Of a stretch of 64,000 nt of DNA, positions 1 through 7,724 are shown in pieces. The DNA comes from Microbacterium sp. KUDC0406 (GTDB lineage Bacteria > Actinomycetota > Actinomycetes > Actinomycetales > Microbacteriaceae): positions 2,232,001 through 2,296,000 of the forward strand of contig NZ_CP091138.1 in NCBI RefSeq assembly GCF_021582875.1. Reading direction: 5' to 3'. A program made the translations under genes and the position numbers. Each line of letters starts with the position of its first letter. The stretch's first letter is position 1. The notes under the pieces are model-generated. The model was not told the origin of the DNA. It saw only the letters and a list, made by a program, of their open reading frames with translations, and did not search any database.

Positions 1-764
1 CGGATCTCCTGTCCCTCGACGTACTCGTCGAGGGCGTAGGGACCGGCGCCGAGCGGCTTGCCGTAGAGGGCCTTCAGATAGTCGAGCTTGCCCTTGGCGT
101 AGCCCTTGCCGTAGTAGGCCTTCGAGATCACCTGGCCGCCGAGCGTGCGGAGCGCGAGCGGGTTCTTCTTCTCGGTGGTGATGGTGATGGTCTGAGGGTC
201 GGTGACCTCGATGCCGGAGAGCGAGGTCGCGGAGCCGTTCTTGTACTCGTCGGTGCCCTTGATCACGATGTCGCTGAAGTCGACACCGCCGGCGTACTGC
301 GGGTCGTTCAGCAGCGTCAGGGTGAAGGCCACGTCCTCGGCCGTGACCGGCGAGCCGTCACTGAACTTCGCGCCGTCGCGCACGTGGAACGTGTACGTCA
401 GGCCGTCGTCGGCGACCTCCCACTTGTCGGCGAGGTCGGCGACGGGCTCGCCGGAGTCGTCGGTGACGACGAGCGAGGCGAAGATCGGCTGCACGGCGTT
501 GCCGTCCCAGCCGTTGTCGTAGAACCCGGGCAGGAAGACGCCGCCGGGCTTGCTGATGGTGCTGACGAAGACGTCGGTGCGGGCGTTCGCGGCAGCCGGG
601 CTCTTACTGGGATCCGTGGCCTTGTAGAACTCGTCCTTCATGGAGCTGAGGTCGTTCTTCTCGGCGTCGGGGCCGGGGTCGGCGGTGGCCGCGCACCCGC
701 CGAGGGCGAGGACTCCCGCCAGTACTGCCGCGGTGGCGGCGATCGATCTCTTCGTCTTTCTCAT
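1..764 (-). CDS. Peptide/oligopeptide ABC transporter substrate-binding lipoprotein (5' part only)
   Basis: The gene runs off the left edge, so only about 254 N-terminal residues are visible. It starts MRKTKRS, followed by a hydrophobic signal segment and a lipobox (LALGGC), so the protein should be lipid-anchored outside the membrane. Downstream motifs typical of SBP family 5 (DppA/OppA type) are seen: FHVRDGAKFSDGSPVTAEDV and a YVEGQ stretch near the edge. The start is supported by AGAGGA about 8 bases upstream. Family members deliver peptides, nickel or glycosides to an ABC permease; the substrate cannot be read from this fragment. The permease and ATPase genes would lie outside the window. 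Confidence 0.9.
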   Translation of the reverse strand, partial: MRKTKRSIAATAAVLAGVLALGGCAATADPGPDAEKNDLSSMKDEFYKATDPSKSPAAANARTDVFVSTISKPGGVFLPGFYDNGWDGNAVQPIFASLVVTDDSGEPVADLADKWEVADDGLTYTFHVRDGAKFSDGSPVTAEDVAFTLTLLNDPQYAGGVDFSDIVIKGTDEYKNGSATSLSGIEVTDPQTITITTEKKNPLALRTLGGQVISKAYYGKGYAKGKLDYLKALYGKPLGAGPYALDEYVEGQEI

Positions 765-921
765 GAGCGGTTCCTCTTCAGCATCTTCGTGGGAGCGTGC
801 TCAGCGAGAGTAGACCCGGGTCGATGCACATGAGGACCGGGATGACGGGGTGTTACGAATTCGGGATACCAAGTCGGGGGCGATCTCGAGTTTCACGGGC
901 GACGAGCCCGGATGTCACGTT

Positions 922-951
922 TTGACATGACGGGTCACGATCGGACATAAT
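922..951 (+). promoter_or_regulatory. Near-consensus housekeeping promoter producing a leaderless transcript
   Basis: TTGACA (922-927), an 18-base spacer and CATAAT (946-951). The next ATG lies only 6 bases after the -10 hexamer, so transcription should begin at or next to the A of that ATG (958). Confidence 0.65.
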
Positions 952-957
952 CCCCCC

Positions 958-1059
958 ATGACCACCAACGCAAGCCCTTCGTCCGCCCAGGAGGCGAACA
1001 GGACTGCCGGGATGATGATGCCCGGTCGCGTTGGCATGTGTTGCCGAATGTGTTGCTAA
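958..1059 (+). CDS. Leaderless Met/Cys-rich leader peptide (33 aa)
   Basis: A 33-codon ORF begins exactly where the promoter at 922-951 should start transcription, and has no Shine-Dalgarno. Its last 13 residues read MPGRVGMCCRMCC before TAA; 10 of its 33 residues are Met or Cys. It lies 150 bases upstream of the winged-helix regulator gene on the same strand, with a hairpin (1079-1111) in between. Leaderless short ORFs ending in consecutive cysteines are known in mycobacteria as cysteine-responsive attenuators. By analogy (inference) this peptide may report sulfur-amino-acid or charged tRNA-Cys supply by ribosome stalling. The rest of the 765-1209 interval shows nothing else convincing. Confidence 0.6.
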   Translation: MTTNASPSSAQEANRTAGMMMPGRVGMCCRMCC

Positions 1060-1078
1060 GGCGCAACCACCCCTTTTC

Positions 1079-1111
1079 GCTCACCTCTTCCGCCATCTGC
1101 GGAGCGTGAGC
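1079..1111 (+). promoter_or_regulatory. Two-part hairpin between leader peptide and regulator gene
   Basis: Outer arms GCTCAC (1079-1084) and GTGAGC (1106-1111) enclose a perfect inner stem TCCGC/GCGGA (1089-1093 / 1099-1103) with loop CATCT. It starts 19 bases after the leader stop codon, within reach of a ribosome stalled on the Cys codons, so it could act as an attenuator or an RBS-masking switch. No U-run follows. Confidence 0.35.
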
Positions 1112-1209
1112 CCGGGCACCCACCCGTGTGCCTGTCCTTCCGGCTCCGCCCGGTCTTTCTGCAACGCATCAGAGCCATCGGCTCGCATCCCCTCTGAGGA
1201 TCCATCATC

Positions 1210-1899
1210 ATGTCGAACACCGCCCTTCTCGAGCGTCCCGTCACCGCCCCCGTCCGCGTCGTGTCCCCCTCGGATGCCGCCGCCGACCTGCCCTCCGTGC
1301 GATCACCGCGCGGCTTCGCGCTGTACGTCGGCCTCGACGAGATCAAGGCCGCCGAAGCCGGCGTGAGCCTTCCTGTTCTCGTCGACGCTCTTCGCCGCAC
1401 GCTCGCCGAGCTCGCCCCCGGCGCCGAGACCCACGCCACCGTCGCCCTCGCCCCGCACGGTTCCGGCGGACGCGACCTCGACGTCGTCCGTCTCGCCCTG
1501 CAGGAGCCCGGCGCCATCGCCCGTTCCAAGGCCGCCGTGGAGGAGGACAAGGACGAGGAGCTCGGCGTCGTCGTCGACATCTCGCGCAAGCGGGTGCTCA
1601 TCGACGGCGAGTCCGCCGCCTTCACCTACAAGGAGTTCGAACTCCTGCAGTACCTGGTGCTGCGCGAGGGCCGCACCATCGAGCGCTCCGAGCTGGTCTC
1701 GGCGCTGTGGCAGGCCAGCGACGAGGAAGCCGCCCCCGGCGAGCGCACGATCGACGTGCACGTGCGCCGGCTGCGCGCCAAGCTCGGCCGCTACGAGGAC
1801 ATCGTGCGCACGGTGCGCGGGGTGGGCTACCGGTTCGACCGGCACGCCGACGTCGTGATCCGCTACGGCCACGGCACCCCCTCGCCCGACCGCTTCTGA
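1210..1899 (+). CDS. Winged-helix transcriptional regulator with OmpR-type C-terminal DNA-binding domain
   Basis: A 229-aa protein. Residues about 115-218 form an OmpR/PhoB-type winged helix (YKEFELLQYLVLREG, then RTIDVHVRRLRAKLG and the wing VRGVGYRF). There is no receiver domain; residues 35-105 form a separate compact domain of unknown role (ALYVGLDEIKAAEAG). It is therefore an orphan regulator, not a two-component partner. GAGGA ends 9 bases before the ATG. The upstream leader peptide and hairpin suggest control by attenuation in response to sulfur amino acids (inference). It is divergent from the peptide-binding lipoprotein gene, which could be a target. Confidence 0.8.
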   Translation: MSNTALLERPVTAPVRVVSPSDAAADLPSVRSPRGFALYVGLDEIKAAEAGVSLPVLVDALRRTLAELAPGAETHATVALAPHGSGGRDLDVVRLALQEPGAIARSKAAVEEDKDEELGVVVDISRKRVLIDGESAAFTYKEFELLQYLVLREGRTIERSELVSALWQASDEEAAPGERTIDVHVRRLRAKLGRYEDIVRTVRGVGYRFDRHADVVIRYGHGTPSPDRF

Positions 1900-2084
1900 G
1901 GTTCCGCTCGCGGCTCGGTCGACCCGCGCTGCAGTTCTCTGCGCCCCCGCTCGCGCTGCAGTTTCCCGCTCACGCGGCGCAGATGTGCGCAGCGCGAGCA
2001 GAAGAGTGCCGCGCGAAGCGGCCGGATGCCGGGCGCCGGATGCCCGGCCCCGCGACTGTCAGCTGCCGCACGTAGAGTGAGCGC

Positions 2085-3035
2085 ATGACCCTGACTGCGG
2101 ATGCCGGCGCTGCGCGCACGACGGCACCGCGGGAGGCCACGTACTCGCCGGGGCATCCGCTCGACCTGATGCGCACGCTCGGCGTGCTGCGCCGCGGCGC
2201 GGGCGATCCGACGATCACCGTCGACGGTCACGTCGTCTGGATCGGGCTGCGGACGGATGCCGGGCTCGCGACGCTCGCGCTGCGCGCGGCGCACGGTGAG
2301 GTGCACGCGTCCGCGTGGGGACCGGGCGCCGCCGAGGCGCTCGATGCCGTGCCGCGGCTGTGCGGCGCAGACGACGATTCCTCCGGGTTCGACGCGTCAC
2401 AGCATCCGCTCGTCGAAGCTGCGGCCCAGCGCCATCCCGGCATGCGGCTGACCCGCACCGACCGGGTGTTCGAAGCGCTCGCGGGCTCGATCATCGAGCA
2501 GAAGGTCACCGGCATGCAGGCGTTCGGCGCGTGGCGGCAGCTCGTCTCGCGCTTCGGCGAGCGCGCTCCCGGACCGACTCCGCGGGCGATGTTCGTCCCG
2601 CCGAGCGCGCAGGGCTGGCGGCGCATCCCGTCCTGGGCCTGGCAGCGGGCGGCCGTGCAGCCGCAGCAGTCCCGCGCGCTGGTCCGCGCCGCGCAGCGCG
2701 GTGACCGCATCGAGCAGGCCGTGCACCGGGCAGAAGACGGCGCCGCGCGCGAACGCGTGCTGACCAGCCTGCCCGGCGTCGGTCCGTGGACCTCTGCCGA
2801 GACCCGCCAGCGCGCGCTCGGCGACCCCGATGCCGTGAGCGTCGGCGACTATCACCTCGCCCATGAGATCGGGTTCGCGCTCACCGGCTCCCGCACCGAC
2901 GACGACGGGATGCTCGAGCTGCTCTCGCCGTGGACGGGGCAGCGTCATCGGACCGTGCGGCTCATCCTCGCCAGCGGCGTGGCCGAGCCCCGCCGCGGTC
3001 CTCGGCTCGCGCCCGAGGACCACCGCCGGCGCTAG
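2085..3035 (+). CDS. DNA-3-methyladenine glycosylase II, AlkA-like (HhH-GPD superfamily)
   Basis: A 316-aa base-excision repair glycosylase that removes alkylated purines from DNA. The helix-hairpin-helix LPGVGPWTS is at about residues 229-237, and the catalytic aspartate is Asp255 in VSVGDYHL, both in the expected spacing for the HhH-GPD fold. EQKVTGMQAF near 138-147 matches the family core helix. Length fits actinobacterial members. It stands alone with a weak RBS; the following small membrane-protein gene starts 10 bases downstream, so the two may share a transcript. Confidence 0.85.
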   Translation: MTLTADAGAARTTAPREATYSPGHPLDLMRTLGVLRRGAGDPTITVDGHVVWIGLRTDAGLATLALRAAHGEVHASAWGPGAAEALDAVPRLCGADDDSSGFDASQHPLVEAAAQRHPGMRLTRTDRVFEALAGSIIEQKVTGMQAFGAWRQLVSRFGERAPGPTPRAMFVPPSAQGWRRIPSWAWQRAAVQPQQSRALVRAAQRGDRIEQAVHRAEDGAARERVLTSLPGVGPWTSAETRQRALGDPDAVSVGDYHLAHEIGFALTGSRTDDDGMLELLSPWTGQRHRTVRLILASGVAEPRRGPRLAPEDHRRR

Positions 3036-3045
3036 TCTGGCGATC

Positions 3046-3255
3046 ATGGACAACAAGCGTCGCAATCGCTTCACCTGGCTGGGCGGCACCGTCGTGCTGC
3101 TCGCGCTCGGCGTGATCTTCGGTCTGATCCTGCAGAACGTCTGGCTCGGCATCGCGATCGCCGCCTTCGTGTCCGTGATCTGGCTGATCGCCGTCGAATC
3201 ACGCCGCGGTGGCAACCAGGGCGTGAACGACGAGTCCACCGGCATCGAGGTCTGA
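3046..3255 (+). CDS. Small two-helix membrane protein (69 aa)
   Basis: The ATG at 3046 gives a 69-residue protein with a basic start (MDNKRRNRF), two hydrophobic helices (about residues 10-28 and 31-47) and a short charged tail. Longer reading to the left would overlap the glycosylase gene, so this start is preferred. The function is unknown. Such small two-helix proteins are common in Microbacteriaceae. Confidence 0.6.
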   Translation: MDNKRRNRFTWLGGTVVLLALGVIFGLILQNVWLGIAIAAFVSVIWLIAVESRRGGNQGVNDESTGIEV

Positions 3256-3294
3256 TCCACCCGTCGTTCGCGCCCAGGACAGGACGCACAAGGT

Positions 3295-3309
3295 AGGTAA
3301 GCCTTACCT
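3295..3309. promoter_or_regulatory. IdeR/DtxR iron box
   Basis: A perfect 15-base palindrome AGGTAAGCCTTACCT, matching the core of the DtxR/IdeR operator (TTAGGTTAGSCTAACCTAA). It ends 16 bases before the start of the siderophore-interacting protein gene, the classic place for iron-dependent repression. Confidence 0.85.
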
Positions 3310-3325
3310 CGGATATGCTGGCGAG

Positions 3326-4102
3326 ATGACCATCCCGATCGTCAAATCACCTGGATTCCGGCTCGAACGCCACGGCCTCGACCTGCGATTCCGTTCCGTC
3401 ACGCTGGTCGAACGGGAACGGATCGCCCCCGACTATGTTCGGGTGCGACTCGGCGGCAGCGATCTGGCGGGCTTCGACTCCCCCGGCTGCGACGACCACA
3501 TGCGGCTGTTCTTCCCGACCGGCCCGGTGTCCTCCGTCGAGGAGCTGCGCGCGGCGCCGAGCCGGGAATACACGCCGCTGGCCTGGGGCGAGGACTGGCT
3601 CGAGGTCGAGTTCGCCGTGCACGGCGATGAAGGCGTGGCCGCGCCGTGGGCGGACAGTGCCCCGCTCGGCTCGATGATCGGCGTCGGCGGCCCGCGCGGC
3701 TCGCAGCTCATCGAGGGCACGCCGGATTCCTGGATGCTGGTCGGCGATGAGACGGCGATCCCCGCCGTCCGGCGGTTCGCCCGCGCGCTTCCCGCCGAAG
3801 CGCCGGGCCGCATCGTCATCGAGGTGAAGTCGGCGGCCGACGAAGTCTGGATCGACGCCCCCGTCGCCGTCGAGTGGCTGCACCGTGACGATGCTCCGGC
3901 CGCCTCGGCCCTCATCGCGTTCCTCGGCGGGCTGGGTGCTGCGGCTCGCCCGGGTGCCGACCCGTTCGTGTTCATCGCCGCCGAGCAGACCGTCGTCAAG
4001 CCGGGTCGCGCCCTGCTGGACCGCTGGGACATCCCCTCCGGGCAGGCGATCGTGAAGGGCTACTGGAAGCGCGGCGAGGCCGAGTACCACGCCCCGCACT
4101 GA
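3326..4102 (+). CDS. Siderophore-interacting protein (FAD/NAD(P)H ferric-siderophore reductase)
   Basis: A 258-aa cytosolic flavoprotein of the ViuB/YqjH type, which releases iron from imported ferric siderophores by reduction. The FAD-binding motif REYTPL is at about 80-85, followed by VEFAVHGDEG. The nucleotide-binding stretch GDETAIPA is at 140-147, and the family's C-terminal KGYWKRGE is present. The IdeR box immediately upstream makes iron-repressed expression very likely. No siderophore transporter gene adjoins it in this window. Confidence 0.9.
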   Translation: MTIPIVKSPGFRLERHGLDLRFRSVTLVERERIAPDYVRVRLGGSDLAGFDSPGCDDHMRLFFPTGPVSSVEELRAAPSREYTPLAWGEDWLEVEFAVHGDEGVAAPWADSAPLGSMIGVGGPRGSQLIEGTPDSWMLVGDETAIPAVRRFARALPAEAPGRIVIEVKSAADEVWIDAPVAVEWLHRDDAPAASALIAFLGGLGAAARPGADPFVFIAAEQTVVKPGRALLDRWDIPSGQAIVKGYWKRGEAEYHAPH

Positions 4103-4193
4103 ACCGCCGGCGACAGGGTCTTGCGAATGTTCCGGCAGCGGCGAAGACTGATCGGCGCCGGGCATCCGGCGAACCACGTCGGAAGGCGAACCC

Positions 4194-4607
4194 ATGGCCG
4201 TTCTCAATCCGTATCTCTCGTTCCGCGACAATGCCCGCGAAGCGATGACGTTCTACCAGTCGGTGCTCGGCGGCAAGCTCGACCTGGTCGAGTTCTCGTC
4301 GTTCCCGCAGATGCCGCAGGACCCGGGCGACGCGGACAAGATCATGCACTCCTGGCTCGCGACCGAGGACGGCATGGTGCTCGCCGGCTCCGACACTCCG
4401 AAGGGAATGGAGTACCAGGAGCCGCAGGGCATCTCCGTCTCGGTCAGCACGACCGACGACGATCGGGCACAGGCGATCTGGGACGGGCTCGCCGATGGAG
4501 GCGCCGTCGACATACCGTTCGACAGCGCGCCGTGGGGCGGCCGGTTCGGCATGGTCACCGACCGGTTCGGCATCTCCTGGATGCTCTCGGTCGACGCGGC
4601 GGAGTGA
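4194..4607 (+). CDS. PhnB-like VOC-family protein
   Basis: A 137-aa member of the vicinal oxygen chelate superfamily, PhnB / glyoxalase-like group. It shows the typical start NPYLSFRDNAREAMTFYQ, LGGKL, the mid-protein metal-region sequence MVLAGSD and the end WGGRFGMVTDRFGISWML. Members of this group are widespread and mostly uncharacterised, so the substrate is unknown. Its stop codon ends one base before the convergent HAD gene's stop, so the two genes abut tail to tail. Confidence 0.8.
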   Translation: MAVLNPYLSFRDNAREAMTFYQSVLGGKLDLVEFSSFPQMPQDPGDADKIMHSWLATEDGMVLAGSDTPKGMEYQEPQGISVSVSTTDDDRAQAIWDGLADGGAVDIPFDSAPWGGRFGMVTDRFGISWMLSVDAAE

Positions 4608-5285
4608 TCAGACCGCGAACACGAGTTCGTCGAGGGAGCGGATGCCGGTGACATCGGGCATCCGCTCTCCTGTGCGCGCGAGGTGCACCGCGTGCAGCCC
4701 CGCGTCGAGCGCGCCGCGAACGTCGGCCTCGAGAGAGTCGCCGATCATGACGGCTTCGGAAGCGTCGACACCGATCCGCTCGAGGGCCCCGGAGTAAGCA
4801 CGCGGGTCGGGCTTGCCTGCGTGCAGCTCGGAGGAGCACACGATCACGTCGAGGTGCGGCCGGAGACCGAAGCGGTCGATCTTCCCGTGCTGCTGGACGG
4901 CGTCGCCGTTGGTGAGCAGCGCCACGATCAGCCCCGCATCCTTCGCCCGGCGCAGTGCGGGCACGGCGTCGTCGAACCGCTGCAGTCCGGCCACATATCT
5001 GGTGCCGTACGTGGCGAAGATCTCGGACGCCTCCCCATCCGTCAGTTCCCTGCCGAGGAACTCGCGCACCCGCTCACGCCGCTGGTCCTCGAATCCGATC
5101 TCTCGACGCTGGTATCGCGCGTAGTGACGGTCGGCGATCTCTTCCCACCGTGCGACGACACCGCTGTCAACGATTCCGAGATCGGCGGCGAAACCTACCA
5201 CGGCCGATTCCTGGGCCGTGAGGTGGTCGAGCAGGGTGCCGTCGAGGTCGAAGATCGCGGCGCGCAGCGTGAGGTGGGCGAGCAT
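4608..5285 (-). CDS. HAD-family hydrolase (phosphatase)
   Basis: A 225-aa HAD-IA phosphatase starting MLAHLTL. Motif I is FDLDGT at residues 12-17, with Asp13 as nucleophile and Asp15 as acid/base. Motif II is LLTNG, the motif III lysine is in HAGKPDPRAY, and motif IV is MIGDSLEADVRGA. The alpha-helical cap between motifs I and II resembles YjjG/pyrimidine nucleotidase-type members. The substrate is not determinable. The upstream in-frame extension lacks coding character, so the ATG at 5285 is chosen. Confidence 0.85.
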   Translation of the reverse strand: MLAHLTLRAAIFDLDGTLLDHLTAQESAVVGFAADLGIVDSGVVARWEEIADRHYARYQRREIGFEDQRRERVREFLGRELTDGEASEIFATYGTRYVAGLQRFDDAVPALRRAKDAGLIVALLTNGDAVQQHGKIDRFGLRPHLDVIVCSSELHAGKPDPRAYSGALERIGVDASEAVMIGDSLEADVRGALDAGLHAVHLARTGERMPDVTGIRSLDELVFAV

Positions 5286-5338
5286 GCGTCCAGTCTGCCG
5301 TGCTCGACGATGTCGGCGGCGTCCGCAAGACTGTCGGC

Positions 5339-5737
5339 ATGGCGACCTTCGATCATCTCGGCCTGTCCGTCGCGGACGTGCCGCAGGCATCCGACCAGCT
5401 CGATCCGGTTCTGAGCGCACTCGGCTACACGCGGGCCTACAACGCACCCGACCACGCCTACTGGCGGCAGACGGACGAGCCCGAGATCCTGCTGTACCCC
5501 GCCCGCGAAGAGGGGCAGCACGTGCACGGCCGCGTCGGCTGGCAGCACATGGCGTTCGAGGTCGGCTCCCGCGACGAGGTCGACCGGCTGCACTGGATCG
5601 CGATGGAGGCCGGATGGACGGCGGTGCGCGAGCCCAAGGAGTACCCTCGGTTCACCGAGCGGTACTACGCGTCGTTCGTCGAGGACGCCAACGGCATCCG
5701 CTTCGAGTTCATGCACAACCCGCCGCGCCAGGGCTGA
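5339..5737 (+). CDS. VOC-family (glyoxalase-like) protein, first of a tandem pair
   Basis: A 132-aa single-domain VOC protein. DHLGLSV near the N-terminus and GIRFEFMHNPP at the C-terminus are the usual metal-site regions (His and Glu ligands), with GWQHMAFEV carrying a further histidine. It is clearly paralogous to the next gene: both share YPRF, RYYASFVEDANGI or its equivalent, and EFMHNPPR. The two genes are 36 bases apart and probably cotranscribed. The substrate is unknown. Confidence 0.8.
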   Translation: MATFDHLGLSVADVPQASDQLDPVLSALGYTRAYNAPDHAYWRQTDEPEILLYPAREEGQHVHGRVGWQHMAFEVGSRDEVDRLHWIAMEAGWTAVREPKEYPRFTERYYASFVEDANGIRFEFMHNPPRQG

Positions 5738-5773
5738 CGCGAGACGAGGCCTGCTTCGGGCAGACTGTCCGTC

Positions 5774-6181
5774 ATGCCTGTTCTCGATCACCTCGGCGTG
5801 ACCGTCGTCGACCTCCCCCGCGGCATCGCCCAGTTCGGCGCCGTGCTCACCGCTCTCGGCTTCGAGTACGAGGGGCAGATCAAGCAGTCCGCCGCCTGGT
5901 ACAAGGATGACGAGACCGAGATCATCGTGTTCGGCCCTCGTGATGCCGACGACGCCGATCCCCACCTGCACGGGCGACCCGGCTGGCAGCATCTCGCCTT
6001 CGCCGTCGACTCGCGCGAGGAGGTCGAGCGGATGCATCGTGTCGCGGTCGACGCCGGCTGGAGCGTCGTGCGGGAGCCGAAGCTCTATCCCCGGTTCAAC
6101 GACCGCTACTACGCGTCGTTCGTCGAGGACGACAGCGGCATCCGCATCGAGTTCATGCACAACCCGCCGCGGGAGTCCTGA
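5774..6181 (+). CDS. VOC-family (glyoxalase-like) protein, second of a tandem pair
   Basis: A 135-aa paralogue of the preceding gene, with DHLGVTV at the N-terminus, GWQHLAFAV in the middle and GIRIEFMHNPPRES at the C-terminus. The pair looks like a local duplication, since the C-terminal halves are far more alike than the N-terminal halves. This suggests one dimer interface with diverged substrate pockets (inference). It faces the MFS transporter tail to tail. Confidence 0.8.
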   Translation: MPVLDHLGVTVVDLPRGIAQFGAVLTALGFEYEGQIKQSAAWYKDDETEIIVFGPRDADDADPHLHGRPGWQHLAFAVDSREEVERMHRVAVDAGWSVVREPKLYPRFNDRYYASFVEDDSGIRIEFMHNPPRES

Positions 6182-6191
6182 CTCCCGGGCG

Positions 6192-7649
6192 TCAGCTCAG
6201 GACAGGCTCGGATGCCTCGGTCACGGCGCGGTCGGTGAAGGCGTGCTTCGGCACGAAGCACAGGATCACGGCCGCGGCGAGCGCGGTGGCACCGCACACC
6301 ACCCACACCGTCACGTAGCCGGCGAAGGATCCGGCGGTGCCCTCGACCGCGGCGCCTGAGACGCCGTGCAGCAGCGCGATGCCGAACACGCACGAGGCGA
6401 TCGCACCGCCCACAGTCTTCACCGAGTTTGTCAGGCCGGTGGCGACGCCGGTCTGGGTCGCCGGGGCGGCGGATGCCGCCGCCGCGGGAAGCGCGGCGAC
6501 GAGGGCGCCGGAGCCGAGACCCACCACGACCATGTTGGTCACGACCTGCACGTACGTGGCGTGCAGCGGCAGGAACAGCAGGAACCCGACGCCCACCAGC
6601 ACCGAGGCGCCGATCAGGGTGACGCGCGGTGTGAGCCGGCGCGCGACGAGCGGGAACAGCAGCGCGCCGACGATCATCGCGATCAGGTAGACGCCGATCA
6701 GCAGCGAGGTCGCGAAGCCGGTCGTGCCCAGACCGTACCCGTACACCGTCGGATCGGTGCGGGCGAAGGTCGACAGCGGCGCCTGGGCGCCGAGTACGCT
6801 CACACCGAACAGCCCGGCGGTGAGGAACACCGGACCGAGCGCCGGAGAGCGGAACATCCGCACGTCGATGATCGGGTCGTCGTGCCGCAGCTCCCAGAGC
6901 ACGAACGGCACCACAAGCACCAGGCCGAGCAGCACGACGGCCCACGACCATGGGTTCACCAGACCGCCGTCCAGGCGCAGCAGCCCGAGGCCGCCGGTGA
7001 ACGCCACCAGCGCGAGCGAGATCAGCACCAGGCCGACCGTGTCGAAGATGCCGCCGGTCGGCTCGGGCGACTCCTTGACCCCGAACAGGATCACGAAGAA
7101 GCACAGCACCACCATCAGCGCCGGCACGAGCAGCACCACCATGAGAGGCAGCGCGTCGATGAGCGCGCCGCCGACCAGGGCGCCGATGATCGCCCCGGTC
7201 TCGAGCGCGGCGACGAGCAGTCCCGCAGCTCGCGCGGTGATCCCGGAACGGGCATCCATCCGCCGCGAGCGCGACCAGATCAGCGCGATCTCGAGCGGCA
7301 GCCACACCGTGTAGAACCCCATCAGCGCCCAGCCCGCGAGGAACACCACGAACGAGTCGGTGAACGGCAGTACCAGTGCGGCTGCCGCGGTGAGCGCGGT
7401 CGAGATCAGCAGCATCCGCTTGTGGCCGACCATGTCGCCGAGCTTCGCGAAGGCGGGGACGACGAGGGCCGACAGCATCAGCTGCGCGCCCTCCAGCCAG
7501 TTCACGTCGGCGTCGTGGATGCCCAGGTGCCGGGCGATGTCCGACAGCATCGGCGTGTAATAGCCCTGGATGACGCCGCTGGTGAACTCGACGAAAGCCA
7601 GGAAGCCGACCACGGTCGCAAGCGCGCCCAGGGTCTTCGTGCGCGTCAT
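6192..7649 (-). CDS. MFS transporter, DHA2 type (drug:H+ antiporter, 14 TM)
   Basis: A 485-aa integral membrane protein with about 14 hydrophobic helices. MFS motif A is visible as GDMVGHKRM around residue 71, and the second half begins near a charged loop FRSPALGP. The family exports hydrophobic drugs, dyes or metabolites by proton exchange. The unbroken 450-codon frame on the opposite strand here is a shadow of this gene. No regulator adjoins it. Confidence 0.85.
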   Translation of the reverse strand: MTRTKTLGALATVVGFLAFVEFTSGVIQGYYTPMLSDIARHLGIHDADVNWLEGAQLMLSALVVPAFAKLGDMVGHKRMLLISTALTAAAALVLPFTDSFVVFLAGWALMGFYTVWLPLEIALIWSRSRRMDARSGITARAAGLLVAALETGAIIGALVGGALIDALPLMVVLLVPALMVVLCFFVILFGVKESPEPTGGIFDTVGLVLISLALVAFTGGLGLLRLDGGLVNPWSWAVVLLGLVLVVPFVLWELRHDDPIIDVRMFRSPALGPVFLTAGLFGVSVLGAQAPLSTFARTDPTVYGYGLGTTGFATSLLIGVYLIAMIVGALLFPLVARRLTPRVTLIGASVLVGVGFLLFLPLHATYVQVVTNMVVVGLGSGALVAALPAAAASAAPATQTGVATGLTNSVKTVGGAIASCVFGIALLHGVSGAAVEGTAGSFAGYVTVWVVCGATALAAAVILCFVPKHAFTDRAVTEASEPVLS

Positions 7650-7680
7650 CGCGCCTCCTCGGGAAAAGAATGTGCGGGAC

Positions 7681-7701
7681 GCTTCGACAGGCTCAGCGAC
7701 C
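7681..7701. repeat. Short dispersed-repeat-like motif between MFS and M20 genes
   Basis: GCTTCGACAGGCTCAGCGAC plus one base. This motif resembles intergenic repeat fragments I associate with Microbacteriaceae genomes. Only one copy was noticed in this window, so the call rests on general familiarity. Confidence 0.3.
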
Positions 7702-7724
7702 CAGAGGCCCTCGGGTAGGGCGCT

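Noticed and set aside
1900..2084. GC-rich stretch with repeated CGCTGCAGTT motifs after the winged-helix gene
   Set aside because: The repeats are short and imperfect and do not form a convincing terminator or known element; likely composition.
6366..7718. 450-codon open frame on the plus strand
   Set aside because: Runs antisense to a clear MFS transporter and is Gln/Arg/His-rich with no domain; it mirrors the third-position bias of the real gene.
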